Shown here: in pieces, positions 1 through 11,219 of the stretch
Position numbering within the stretch: position 1 is the first letter of the stretch
Layout of the letters: every line of letters begins with the position of its first letter
From: Burkholderiales bacterium PBB2
GTDB lineage: Bacteria > Pseudomonadota > Gammaproteobacteria > Burkholderiales > Burkholderiaceae_C
Assembly (NCBI GenBank): GCA_002255955.1
Contig: NKIM01000005.1
Span: 62,001 to 126,000 of the forward strand
Direction of reading: 5' to 3'
DNA: 64,000 bases
Made by a program: the position numbers and the translations under genes
Notes under the pieces: generated by a model
What the model was told of the DNA's origin: nothing
The model's database searches: none
The model's input: only the letters and a program-made list of their open reading frames with translations

Positions 1-92
1 CCGGCTTTGTGGCGGGCCACAAGGCGGCGGCCTCGGCCAGCAGCCCGGCGGCCGAGACTCTGAACGAGAACTCGAGGCGGGCCTACGCGCCC

Positions 93-785
93 ATGTCCGG
101 TGGCTTGCCAGTGGACCCGCAAGCCGCGCGCCGCAAGCGCGGCTTTTTGCTGGCGGTGCTGGGCCTGCATGTGCTGTTCGGCGCCGGGCTGATGGTGCGC
201 CGGGCCTTGCCTGTGCAAGAGAAACCGGCGCCGATCCAGGTCAGCCTGATCACCCCCAAGCCCTCGGCGCCAACGCCGCTGCCGACGCCGCCAGCCCCCC
301 AACTGCCCAAGCTGGCGCCCATGCCAGCCCCGGTGATCCCGCCGTTGGTGACACCGCCCATCACCGCCCCGGCGCCCATGGCCGCCCAGGTCGTCAGCAG
401 CGAGCCGCCGGCCGCCCGCGCCCCGGCCCAAGCGCCTGCCGCCGCACCCAACCCCGCGCCGGCACAGGCCGTGGTGACACCGCCGGCGCCACCTGCCGTG
501 CACCAGATTCCGCCCAATGCGGTGCGCTACTTGGCCGAGCCCCGCCTGAACATGCCGCTGCTGTCGCGCCGCACCGGTGAGCAAGGCGTGGTGCACCTGC
601 GCATCCTGGTCGATGCCCAGGGCCGCTTGAAGGAAGCCACGGTCAAGAAGAGTTCCGGCTTTGAGCGCCTCGACAAGGCGGCGCTGGAAGACATCCGCAG
701 CGCCCGCTTCTCGCCGTATCTGCTGCAAGGTCAGCCGGTCGAGTGGGAAACCACCGCCTTGCTGTCCTACGAGTTGGAGCGTTAG
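93..785 (+). CDS. TonB family energy transducer
   Basis: TonB-like protein that would couple the inner-membrane proton motive force to outer-membrane receptors. A short basic cytoplasmic tail is followed by one membrane helix (about residues 15-37), then a long Pro/Ala-rich periplasmic stretch, then a C-terminal TonB domain with the typical block SGFERLDKAALEDI and an ARFSP motif. The reading frame stays open to the left edge (GTG at 9 is in frame), so a start at 9 or outside the window cannot be excluded. ATG at 93 is preferred because it places the helix close to the N-terminus, as in TonB. The gene lies directly upstream of a siderophore receptor, which suggests it energises that receptor. 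Confidence 0.85.
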   Translation: MSGGLPVDPQAARRKRGFLLAVLGLHVLFGAGLMVRRALPVQEKPAPIQVSLITPKPSAPTPLPTPPAPQLPKLAPMPAPVIPPLVTPPITAPAPMAAQVVSSEPPAARAPAQAPAAAPNPAPAQAVVTPPAPPAVHQIPPNAVRYLAEPRLNMPLLSRRTGEQGVVHLRILVDAQGRLKEATVKKSSGFERLDKAALEDIRSARFSPYLLQGQPVEWETTALLSYELER

Positions 786-996
786 CCCGCCAGACTCGCC
801 CACGGCCTGCGGGCCCAGAGTCGGGCCAGCGCCCCGTTCGCATTTTTTGATATCCCAGCTCCAGCCAGCCAGCTCGCAGCCGCGAGCCAGCCCGCCACGC
901 AACACAAGTTCGCAGCGCTCCCGAGGCCACCACAGCCCGGGTCGGGGCTGCGCCATGTTCCACATCGATCCGTTTGTACGTTCAGGAGTTCCTTCC

Positions 997-3228
997 ATGT
1001 CCCGCACCAAGTCGCGCCCCGCACACCGTCAAGCCCTGCTGCCCCTGGGCGCCCTGGCCGCCGGCTTCGGCCTGGCCAGCGCCAGCCTGGCCCAGACCGC
1101 GCCCCCGGCCGAACCGGCCAAGGCCGAGAACGCCCTGCCCATCGTGCGCACCAAGGCCAGCGCCGAGCCCACCGGCAAAGACGCGTATCAGGCCACGGAC
1201 ACCCGCATCGGCAAGGGCAAGCAGGAGCTTCGTGACATTCCTCAGTCCATCACGGTGGTGACGGAAAAGCTGATGGACGACCGCAAGCTGGACAACGTCA
1301 AGGAAGTGCTGAAGAACACCTCGGGCATCACCTTCCAGGCGGCTGAAGGCGGCGAAGAAGACATCAAGCTGCGCGGCATCTCGCTGCAAAGCACGGGTGA
1401 CATCTTCATCGACGGCATGCGCGACCCGGCCTTCTACGAGCGCGACACCTTCTTCCTGGACCGCATCGAAGTCCTGCGCGGTTCGGCCTCCATGCTGTTC
1501 GGCCGCGGCTCCACGGGCGGTGCCGTGAATCAGGTGACCAAGCAGGCACGCCTGCTGAACGAAAACCAGATCGACGTGTCCGTCGGCAACCACGGTGCCG
1601 TGCGCACCCTGGGTGATTTCAACCTGCGCACCGGCGACTCCTCCGCCCTGCGCATGGATGCCATGGTCACACGCGCCGACAACAACGGCGCCGGCTCATC
1701 CATCAACAAGGCCGGCCTGGCCGGCAACTACCGCTGGGGCATTGGCGAGCAGGATGAGTTCAGCGTCACGGTGTTCGCTCTGGACAACCAGAACGGCATC
1801 AACTACGGCCTGCCCTGGGTGCGACCCACGGTGAGCTCGCCGGCCAGTACCTCCACCCTGGTGCCGATGGACCCGGACAGCTACTACGGCATGAGCAGCG
1901 ATCAGAACGACGGCTCGGCCAAGTTCGCCATGGTCTCGCACACCCACCGCTTCAACAGCGATGTGGAACTGATCACCAAGCTGCGCTACGCCAGCTACAC
2001 ACGTGACATGCGCGCCAGCCTGATCCGCTTCGGCGGCGCTACCGTGCAGCCGGATCGCACGGCCGTGTCCTTGGCCACGCTCAGCCCCAGCACCGTACTG
2101 ACGCGCAGCCTGATGCTCAAGAAGCAGGACATGCAAACCGTCACTGCGCAGACCGACCTGAGCGCCAAGTTCAGCGCCCTGGGCTTCAAGCACTACCTGC
2201 AGGCCGGCGCCGACTTCGCCAACGAGAAAAAGCAAGTCTTTGCCGCCGTGGGGACCCAGCCGGGCAAGCCGAACACCAGCGTCGGCACGCCTGCAGACGG
2301 CGCTTCCTACGACGAGACCCTGCGCAGCTTCCGCACCGGCAGCGACTACGTCTCCAAGGGCTACGGCGGCTATGTGCAAGACATGGTCACGCTGGCACCG
2401 ACCTGGAAGCTGCTGGCCGGCCTGCGCTACGACCACCTGAAAGGCGACTACAACAGCTACTCGGCCACTGCCCCGATCGTCACCACCAACTACGTGATGA
2501 AGGTGTCGGAGTGGAGCCAGCGCGCCGCCGTGCTGTTCCAGCCGAACGCCCAGCTGTCCTTCCACCTGATGGGAGCCACCTCCTTCAACACCTCGGGTGA
2601 CGCCTACTCGCTGGGCGCGCAGAACAAGGACGTGCCGCCTGAGAAGTCGGTCAACGTCGAACTGGGCGCCAACTACGACAGCGCCGACGGCAAGCTGAGC
2701 ACCCGCGTGGGCATCTTCCGCGCCACCAAGCTGCATGAGCGCAACACCGATCCGCTGAACAACAACGTGATCATCCTCTCGGGCAAGCGCCATGCCGCCG
2801 GCATCGACGTGGACGTGGCCGGCCGCATCACGCCGGAATGGGAGGTCTTCGGCAACTTCACCTGGATGCCGGTGGCCAAGATCGACATCGGCGCGCAAGG
2901 TGCAGAAGGCCAGGGCACCCGCCCCTCGCTGACCCCGCGCTACTCGGGCAGCCTGTGGACGACCTACCAGCTGACGCCTCAGCTGCGCATCGGTGGCGGC
3001 CTGAACGGCCGCAGCGGCCAGCAGCCCAATCGCAACCCTGGCTTCTACGCACCCAAGTTCATCACCACCGACTTGATGGCCGAATACGCCGTGATTCGCG
3101 ACACTTTGTTGTTCAAGCTCAACGTCAGCAATGTGAGCAACAAGCACTATGCTGCCCAGCTGTACACGGCCTTCTACGTGCCCGGCTCCGGCCGCCTGGT
3201 GAACCTCACCGGCACCTACAAGTTCTGA
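997..3228 (+). CDS. fiu: TonB-dependent catecholate siderophore receptor (Fiu/PiuA type)
   Basis: Outer-membrane ferric-siderophore receptor of 743 residues, close to the usual length of Fiu. The start at 997 is fixed by AGGAG at 984-988, eight bases upstream. A signal peptide ends near ASLAQ. The plug domain shows DIPQSITVV, LRGISLQSTGDIFIDGMRD and IEVLRGSASMLFGRGSTGG. A 22-strand barrel follows and the protein ends in a terminal Phe, the usual outer-membrane signature. Family knowledge: Fiu/PiuA receptors take up catechol-type iron chelates, and a dioxygenase gene next to them (ybiX/piuC) is characteristic, as seen here. No convincing Fur box was seen in 786-996. Substrate specificity is inferred. 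Confidence 0.9.
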   Translation: MSRTKSRPAHRQALLPLGALAAGFGLASASLAQTAPPAEPAKAENALPIVRTKASAEPTGKDAYQATDTRIGKGKQELRDIPQSITVVTEKLMDDRKLDNVKEVLKNTSGITFQAAEGGEEDIKLRGISLQSTGDIFIDGMRDPAFYERDTFFLDRIEVLRGSASMLFGRGSTGGAVNQVTKQARLLNENQIDVSVGNHGAVRTLGDFNLRTGDSSALRMDAMVTRADNNGAGSSINKAGLAGNYRWGIGEQDEFSVTVFALDNQNGINYGLPWVRPTVSSPASTSTLVPMDPDSYYGMSSDQNDGSAKFAMVSHTHRFNSDVELITKLRYASYTRDMRASLIRFGGATVQPDRTAVSLATLSPSTVLTRSLMLKKQDMQTVTAQTDLSAKFSALGFKHYLQAGADFANEKKQVFAAVGTQPGKPNTSVGTPADGASYDETLRSFRTGSDYVSKGYGGYVQDMVTLAPTWKLLAGLRYDHLKGDYNSYSATAPIVTTNYVMKVSEWSQRAAVLFQPNAQLSFHLMGATSFNTSGDAYSLGAQNKDVPPEKSVNVELGANYDSADGKLSTRVGIFRATKLHERNTDPLNNNVIILSGKRHAAGIDVDVAGRITPEWEVFGNFTWMPVAKIDIGAQGAEGQGTRPSLTPRYSGSLWTTYQLTPQLRIGGGLNGRSGQQPNRNPGFYAPKFITTDLMAEYAVIRDTLLFKLNVSNVSNKHYAAQLYTAFYVPGSGRLVNLTGTYKF

Positions 3229-3252
3229 CCCATGGTCAGTGTCTGATCCGAC

Positions 3253-3280
3253 AGGCCCGGCTTCGCTCGGGCCTTTTTCT
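3253..3280 (+). terminator. Intrinsic terminator between receptor and dioxygenase genes
   Basis: Stem AGGCCCG (3253-3259) and CGGGCCT (3268-3274) with an eight-base loop, followed by a T-rich tract. It sits 25 bases after the receptor stop and 18 bases before the next start, so it would lower but not necessarily abolish read-through into the dioxygenase gene. Confidence 0.75.
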
Positions 3281-3297
3281 TTTTCACCCCGATCACC

Positions 3298-3981
3298 ATG
3301 CTGTTGAAAATCGCCGAGCTCCTCAGCCCCGCTGACTTGAAGCAGGCCCGCGATCTGCTGGACGAAGCCAGCTGGCAAGACGGCCGCCTCACCGCCGGCG
3401 CACAGGCCGCACAGGTCAAGAACAACCAGCAGCTGCCGATCGGCAGCGAATCGGCGCGCGCGCTGCAAGCCCTGCTGCTGAAGGCGCTGGAGGGCCACGC
3501 GACCTTCTTCTCCGCGGCCCTGCCCAAGCGTCTGCTGCCGCCCATGTTCAACCGCTATGCCGGCGAGGCCAACACCTACGGCAACCACATCGACCAGGCG
3601 ATCCGCTATGTGCCCGGCACGGGCCAGCGGGTGCGCACCGACATCTCCTGCACGGTGTTCCTCAGCGAACCCGAGGAGTACGAAGGCGGCGAGCTGGTGA
3701 TCGCCGACACCTACGGCGAACAGCGCGTCAAGCTCGCGGCCGGTGACGCCGTGCTCTACCCCGGCACCAGCGTGCACCGGGTCGAGCCGGTCAGGCGCGG
3801 CGCCCGCCTGGCCAGTTTCTTCTGGATCGAGAGCATGGTGCGCAGCGACGAGCAGCGGCGCCTGCTGTTCGAGATGGACCAGGCCTTGATGCAGCTGCGC
3901 AGCGAGCATGGCGATGGTGACGCCGCCGTCCAGCTGACTGGCACGTACCACAACCTCTTGCGCATGTGGGCCGACACATGA
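3298..3981 (+). CDS. ybiX: Fe(II)/2-oxoglutarate dioxygenase, PKHD-type (YbiX/PiuC)
   Basis: PKHD-type hydroxylase of 227 residues, the usual size for YbiX/PiuC. The double-stranded beta-helix shows the HxD iron-binding pair in GNHIDQAIR, and a distal His followed by an Arg for 2-oxoglutarate in [20 protein letters not shown]. The N-terminus [17 protein letters not shown] fits the family. It follows the Fiu-type receptor as in enterobacteria and pseudomonads, where the pair is iron-regulated. The substrate is not known; modification of a siderophore or its breakdown product is the usual guess. Its stop overlaps the next start (ATGA at 3978-3981), so the two are probably translationally coupled. 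Confidence 0.9.
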   Translation: MLLKIAELLSPADLKQARDLLDEASWQDGRLTAGAQAAQVKNNQQLPIGSESARALQALLLKALEGHATFFSAALPKRLLPPMFNRYAGEANTYGNHIDQAIRYVPGTGQRVRTDISCTVFLSEPEEYEGGELVIADTYGEQRVKLAAGDAVLYPGTSVHRVEPVRRGARLASFFWIESMVRSDEQRRLLFEMDQALMQLRSEHGDGDAAVQLTGTYHNLLRMWADT

Positions 3982-5141
3982 GAAGCGACGCCCCGCCCGA
4001 ACTCTCGCCGCTGCAAGACATCCCCGCCGGCATCGCCAACCTCGCCGATTTCGAAGCCCATGGCCAGGCCGCCGTCGCGCCCGAGCATTGGGCTTATCTG
4101 AACGGCGGCGCCGGCGACGAGATCACGCTGCGCGGCAACCGCAGCGCCTGGGACGCCATCCAGCTGCAGCCGCGGGTGCTGCGCGATCTGGCCGGTGGCC
4201 ACACGCGCAGCGAGCTGCTGGGCCGCACGCTGGCCCACCCCATCCTTCTGGCCCCCATCGCCTACCAGCGCCTGGCCCATGCCGATGGCGAGCTCGCCAG
4301 CGCCTACGCCGCGGCCGCGCAGCAAGCGGGCATGGTGCTGAGCGCCCAGTCCAGCATGCCGATGGAGGCGATTGCCCAAGCCTTTCACGACGAACCAAGC
4401 AGCGGCCCGCTGTGGTTCCAGCTCTACTGGCGCGATGACCGCGACTTCATGCTACAGCTGCTGCGCCGGGTCGAAGCGGCGGGCTTCCAAGCCTTGGTGC
4501 TGACCGTCGATGCGCCCGTGCATGGTGCGCGCGACCGCGAGCGGCGTGCCGGCTTCGCGCTGCCGGGCGACATCCGAGCGGTCAATCTCGGCGGTATCAA
4601 AAAGCCCTTGAACCTACAGCCGGGCCAGAGCGAGCTGTTCGACGGTCTGATGCCACGCGCCGCCACCTGGGCCGAGATCGACTGGCTGCGCGCGCACAGC
4701 CATCTGCCCCTGCTGCTCAAGGGCGCCAACCACCCCGAGGATGCACGCGAGGCCGTGGCGCGCGGCGTGGCCGGCCTGATCGTCTCCAACCACGGCGGCC
4801 GCACGCTGGACACGTTGCCGCCCACCGCCGCGCTGCTGCCGCGCGTGCGTGCGGCCGTTGGCCCTGAGCTGCCGCTGCTGGTCGACGGCGGCATCCGCCG
4901 CGGCAGCGATGTGCTGAAAGCCCTGGCCCTGGGGGCGGATGCCGTGCTGCTGGGCCGGCCTTACATCCATGCCCTGGCCACCGCGGGCGCGCTCGGTGTG
5001 GCCCGCGCGCTGCGTTTGCTGCGCGATGAATTCGAGATCGCGATGGCCTTGTGCGGCTGCAAGACCCTCGATGACATCGGCCCTGCGCAGCTCTGGCGCG
5101 CCGATGCAGACGCCGGGTTTACACGCAGTGGCGGGCCCTGA
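3978..5141 (+). CDS. FMN-dependent alpha-hydroxy-acid dehydrogenase/oxidase (LldD family)
   Basis: TIM-barrel flavoenzyme of 387 residues in the glycolate oxidase/L-lactate dehydrogenase family, which oxidises 2-hydroxy acids to 2-oxo acids. Visible family features are YLNGGAGDE near residue 40, an [16 protein letters not shown] segment, the active-site block SNHGGRTLD containing the catalytic His, [15 protein letters not shown] and [11 protein letters not shown]. The start is placed at ATG 3978, which overlaps the dioxygenase stop; a GTG at 3966 would add four residues. Its place behind fiu-ybiX suggests a link to iron or siderophore metabolism, perhaps 2-oxoacid supply, but the natural substrate cannot be read from sequence. 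Confidence 0.85.
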   Translation: MRSDAPPELSPLQDIPAGIANLADFEAHGQAAVAPEHWAYLNGGAGDEITLRGNRSAWDAIQLQPRVLRDLAGGHTRSELLGRTLAHPILLAPIAYQRLAHADGELASAYAAAAQQAGMVLSAQSSMPMEAIAQAFHDEPSSGPLWFQLYWRDDRDFMLQLLRRVEAAGFQALVLTVDAPVHGARDRERRAGFALPGDIRAVNLGGIKKPLNLQPGQSELFDGLMPRAATWAEIDWLRAHSHLPLLLKGANHPEDAREAVARGVAGLIVSNHGGRTLDTLPPTAALLPRVRAAVGPELPLLVDGGIRRGSDVLKALALGADAVLLGRPYIHALATAGALGVARALRLLRDEFEIAMALCGCKTLDDIGPAQLWRADADAGFTRSGGP

Positions 5142-5338
5142 ATGACGCAAGCCCGCGACACCGAGGGTAAACAAGCGTCTTTTCCGCGTGAGATCAGCAC
5201 TTCTCCCCCTGGCAAAGCCTTCTCAATGCCAGAGGTGCGCAGTACCATCATCCTTGCTCGGTGCTAGAGAGAAATGAAGGCTTATGCGGCCTTCACCCGG
5301 ACCCGGCACATCAACAACTTTTGATGGAGAGAATTGAA

Positions 5339-5782
5339 ATGGCAACTGCGAAGAAGGCCGCACCCGCAAAGAAGGCGGCTCCGGCAACCAAGGCCGCTCC
5401 GGCAAAGAAAGCAGCCGCGGCCCCCGCCGCCAAGAAGGCTGCTGCGCCGGCGAAGAAGGCAGCTCCCGCGAAGAAAGCTGCTCCGGCCAAGAAGGCGCCT
5501 GCTGCCAAGAAGGCAGCCGCGCCCGCCAAGAAGCGCACTCCGAATGCAGCCTTCATGAAAGCCCTGACCCCCAGCGCCGCCCTGGCCGCCATCGTGGGCG
5601 CAGCTCCGCTGCCGCGCACCGATGTGACCAAGAAGGTCTGGGAATACATCAAGGCCAACAAGCTGCAGGACGAAGTGCAGAAGCGCATCATCGTCGCCGA
5701 TGCCAAGCTGAAGGAAATCTTCGGCAAGGCCAAGGCCGATATGTTCGAGATGACCAAGCTGATCAACAGCCACCTGAAGTGA
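5339..5782 (+). CDS. Histone H1-like Lys/Ala-rich tail fused to a SWIB/MDM2 domain
   Basis: Protein of 147 residues. Residues 1 to about 62 are almost only Ala, Lys and Pro in repeats of the form KKAAPAKKA, like the C-terminal tail of histone H1. Residues about 68-147 form a SWIB domain (MKALTPSAALAAIVG, PLPRTDVTKKVWEYIKANKLQD, FEMTKLINSHL). The tail should bind DNA without sequence specificity. The SWIB fold is best known from eukaryotic chromatin remodellers and chlamydial proteins, and this tail/SWIB combination recurs in Burkholderiales. GGAGA at 5326-5330 supports ATG 5339 over an in-frame upstream start. The gene stands alone and ends in a strong terminator. A nucleoid-associated role is inferred. 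Confidence 0.9.
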   Translation: MATAKKAAPAKKAAPATKAAPAKKAAAAPAAKKAAAPAKKAAPAKKAAPAKKAPAAKKAAAPAKKRTPNAAFMKALTPSAALAAIVGAAPLPRTDVTKKVWEYIKANKLQDEVQKRIIVADAKLKEIFGKAKADMFEMTKLINSHLK

Positions 5783-5841
5783 TGCGGCTGCGGTGGCGGC
5801 CGGCTCAAGCGGTCACCACCTCGATGCTGCAGACATGAACA

Positions 5842-5865
5842 AGCCCGGCATGCCGGGCTTTTTTT
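5842..5865 (+). terminator. Intrinsic terminator after the SWIB gene
   Basis: Perfect nine-base-pair dyad AGCCCGGCA/TGCCGGGCT (5842-5859) followed directly by a run of T, 60 bases after the SWIB stop codon. Confidence 0.85.
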
Positions 5866-5910
5866 CGTCTGGACGATCGAGGGGATCGTCGGCGTTGCGC
5901 GCCGAACCCT

Positions 5911-6315
5911 TCAGCGAGACAGGCGCGCGGCCGTGGCCTGCAAGGCCTCGCTCAGGCGCAGCACATCGATGGGCTTGACCCAGTAATCGCTGAAGCCAGC
6001 GGCACGCGCAGCCTCGACCTGGCTGGCATGGTCATCGGCCGACAGGGCGACGCAGGGCAGCGGCGCCAGGCGTTGATCCGCCCGCAAGGCCTCGATCAGG
6101 CTCAGGCCGCTCATATCGGGCAGGTTCATGTCGATCAACAGCAGATCGGGCAAGGCCTCGGGCGCACGCTCGGCCAGCAGGGCCAGGGCTTGCTCGCCGT
6201 CCTCGGCGCAGTGCAGATGCCAACCCGGCAGGCGCCGAAACACCTCTTCCATCAGGACGATGTTGATGCGATCGTCCTCGACGTAAAGCACCTGGAGGCT
6301 GGCGGCTGGAGACAT
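5911..6315 (-). CDS. Stand-alone response regulator receiver domain
   Basis: A 134-residue CheY-like receiver with no output domain. Visible features are the acidic pocket VEDDRINI (residues 11-18), the phospho-acceptor Asp in LLLIDMNLPDMSG (about residue 62), the switch Ser in ALSADD and the conserved Lys in YWVKPID. Single receivers of this type often serve as phosphate shuttles or as partners of a hybrid kinase encoded elsewhere. No histidine kinase lies in this window, so the pathway is unknown. It is transcribed leftward toward the SWIB gene and convergent with it. Confidence 0.88.
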   Translation of the reverse strand: MSPAASLQVLYVEDDRINIVLMEEVFRRLPGWHLHCAEDGEQALALLAERAPEALPDLLLIDMNLPDMSGLSLIEALRADQRLAPLPCVALSADDHASQVEAARAAGFSDYWVKPIDVLRLSEALQATAARLSR

Positions 6316-6626
6316 GGCAGGAAAGCTGGGAATGCAAGAAACAGCGTTGCGCCACGAACGATAGCAGCGAAACCGGCCCAGACCCGCCAGCGCCCTGCAG
6401 CCCGGTGAAAAAACCGGGGCCAGGGCTGCTCAACGTGGAGCGCAACCCACAAGTGGCAAGGATTCGTGAAATCCGCGGCAGCGGCACCCACCACTCAAGG
6501 GGGTGGCTCGGCCGCCCGCGCAACCTAGGGTTACTACACTCTTGACAGTGAATTGCAGTCGCGACCTCCGCGGCATTTTTTCACGCTTGACCCCGGCCCT
6601 GCCCCCCGCTCAACGGACCTTTCTCC
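6316..6626. other. Intergenic region between receiver and MHFG gene
   Basis: A 311-base divergent control region. It contains a small dyad CCCGGT/ACCGGG (6401-6418) around six purines, a TTGACA hexamer at 6542-6547 and the decamer CCTAGGGTTA (6524-6533), which recurs upstream of another exported-protein gene (10576-10585). No gene is visible. Confidence 0.4.
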
Positions 6627-7427
6627 ATGCCCTTGCTTGCCACGCTCGCTCTTGCTGCATCCGGCGCCACGCTGCCCCACTGTTCGTGGGATCGGCCCGG
6701 CGTGAACCCCTTCATGGGTGATGTGGTCGCGGCCGTGGACCGCTACCAGGACATTCCCGCCCCGGTGCGTGCCAAGCTCAAGGCGCGCATGGCCCAGCGC
6801 GATTACGACGAGATCGTCAGCATCCAGCGCGACGAGATCAAGGGCAGCAAGGCCATCTACGGCAGCACCATCAGCGAGATGCACTTCGGCGCCAACAACG
6901 TCTGCAAGACGGTCAGCCGCGCCAAGTGGACGCAGAAGTACGAAGAACGTGGCCTGGTCTATTGCGAAGAGGGCCAGTGCATTCTGGTGCCCACGGTCTG
7001 CCGCAACGTCAGCCGCATCCAGCGCATGACACCGCGCGCCTCGGCGCCGGCGGCGGCCACCAATGTCGCCTCGGCCGCGCAGGAGATCGATGACCCGCAA
7101 AGCCAGCTGGAGATGGACCCGCCAGCCGCCGGTGCCCTCGGGGGCGGCGCGCCGGACAGCGGTCGCAACAGCTTTGCCCAGCTGGCCAGCGGCGCCAACA
7201 CCGGCTTCGATGGCGGCAGTGGCGCCACGCCCGGTGCCCTGGTGCCCAGCAGCCCGCCGACCTTCAGCGGCAACAACCCCGGCCCCTCAGTCGGCGGTTT
7301 CAGCGTGCCCTCGCTGCCGCCCAGCATCGTGGTGACCACACCGGCCGTGCCCGAGCCTGAAAGCTGGGCCCTGTTCGCCGGCGGCCTGCTGGCCCTGGCC
7401 TTCTTGGCCAAGCGCCGCCCGCGCTGA
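6627..7427 (+). CDS. MHFG-type PEP-CTERM protein
   Basis: Exported protein of 266 residues with a short hydrophobic N-terminal segment, a conserved central part holding the tetrapeptide MHFG (in ISEMHFGANNVC) and four Cys residues (NNVCKT, LVYCEEGQC, TVCRNV), a low-complexity Gly/Ser/Pro region, and a C-terminal sorting tail: VPEPESWAL, a hydrophobic helix and the basic end KRRPR. PEP-CTERM proteins are cleaved and processed by exosortase and usually belong to exopolysaccharide or biofilm matrix systems. No exosortase gene lies in this window. The MHFG signature marks a recognised but functionally uncharacterised subgroup. The N-terminus is short for a signal peptide, so the start could lie elsewhere. 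Confidence 0.85.
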   Translation: MPLLATLALAASGATLPHCSWDRPGVNPFMGDVVAAVDRYQDIPAPVRAKLKARMAQRDYDEIVSIQRDEIKGSKAIYGSTISEMHFGANNVCKTVSRAKWTQKYEERGLVYCEEGQCILVPTVCRNVSRIQRMTPRASAPAAATNVASAAQEIDDPQSQLEMDPPAAGALGGGAPDSGRNSFAQLASGANTGFDGGSGATPGALVPSSPPTFSGNNPGPSVGGFSVPSLPPSIVVTTPAVPEPESWALFAGGLLALAFLAKRRPR

Positions 7428-7479
7428 TCCTGGGTTCATCAGCCGGCGCCGCCGTCAGCCGGCAGCGCCTGCGCCAGCC

Positions 7480-10446
<2,967 letters not shown>

Positions 10447-10735
10447 GGTGGGCGGCAATCAATTCGCAGTACGGGAAAACCCACCATCATAGGTCGGGCG
10501 TCCCTCAAGCGCCCTGCTGCGGCCTGGGCGGGCCGCTCCAGGCCGGAAATCGCCCCAGAACGGCAGTTGTTCACGCCTAGGGTTAACCCCTTGTCGGCGC
10601 CGGCGGCGATTCAATCGCCTGCGGCCGCAGTTCGTCGCACAGGCATGGCTGAGCCCCCTGGGGTTTTCGATACTGAGTCCATCGAAGCAGCACTGGGCCG
10701 CTTCGCCAACCGCAAGAAAGAAAGCAGGACTCATC

Positions 10736-11008
10736 ATGAAGACCACCACCACCCTGATCCGCATCGCCAGCGCCGCCCTGGCCACCAGCCTGATGTTCGC
10801 CGCCACGGCCGCCTCCGCTGCCGACAGCAGCGCCACCAAGACCGAGCTGCCGCGCGTGGTCGTAACCGGTAAGTCCGCCGGCCCCGCCCCGGTCGTGCAG
10901 CAACTGCCGCGCGTCGTGGTCTCGGGCCTGAGCGTCAACACCCAGATGCAGCAGCTGATGCTGGCTGCCGCCAAGAGCGATGGCAAGGCTGCACGTCGCA
11001 ACGGCTGA
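10736..11008 (+). CDS. Small exported protein with repeated LPRVVV motif
   Basis: A 90-residue protein with a clear Sec signal peptide (MKTTTTLIRIASAALATS..., cleavage near ASAAD). The mature part holds two copies of a short motif, LPRVVVTGKS and LPRVVVSGLS, about 20 residues apart, then a Gln/Met-rich stretch and a basic tail. The RVVVTG motif resembles the segment at the start of the plug in TonB-dependent receptors, but no receptor follows. AGGA at 10726-10729 supports the start. It is divergent from uvrA. Function is unknown. Confidence 0.75.
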   Translation: MKTTTTLIRIASAALATSLMFAATAASAADSSATKTELPRVVVTGKSAGPAPVVQQLPRVVVSGLSVNTQMQQLMLAAAKSDGKAARRNG

Positions 11009-11219
11009 GACGGGACCACGTGATGCAGAAGCGATGCCCCGCCAGAGGCAGCTGCCCCACCAACCGCTCTGAACCCTGCCGAGCCGAGCCATAGACGCAT
11101 GGCCGGTGCTGCCGCCCCCCCTGAATGGACGTGAGCACCCCCGTGTTTCTCTGCCTCGGCTCGGCCTTTTGTGAGCCACATCTCCGACAATGCCGCCAAC
11201 ATTCGTTGGAGGTGCTGGA

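Noticed and set aside
786-996. Fur box upstream of the siderophore receptor
   Set aside because: Only a short AT patch (about 840-855) is present; it does not match the GATAATGATAATCATTATC consensus well enough.
1696-3951. Minus-strand open frame of 751 codons across fiu and ybiX
   Set aside because: Shadow frame; spans a clear terminator and two well-supported genes on the other strand.
5343-5540. Tandem DNA repeats as a possible repeat element
   Set aside because: They are the in-frame codons of the Lys/Ala/Pro tail of the SWIB protein, not an independent element.
10447-10735. LexA (SOS) box upstream of uvrA
   Set aside because: No CTGT-N8-ACAG match was found by eye; the GGGTTAACCC palindrome is a different motif.
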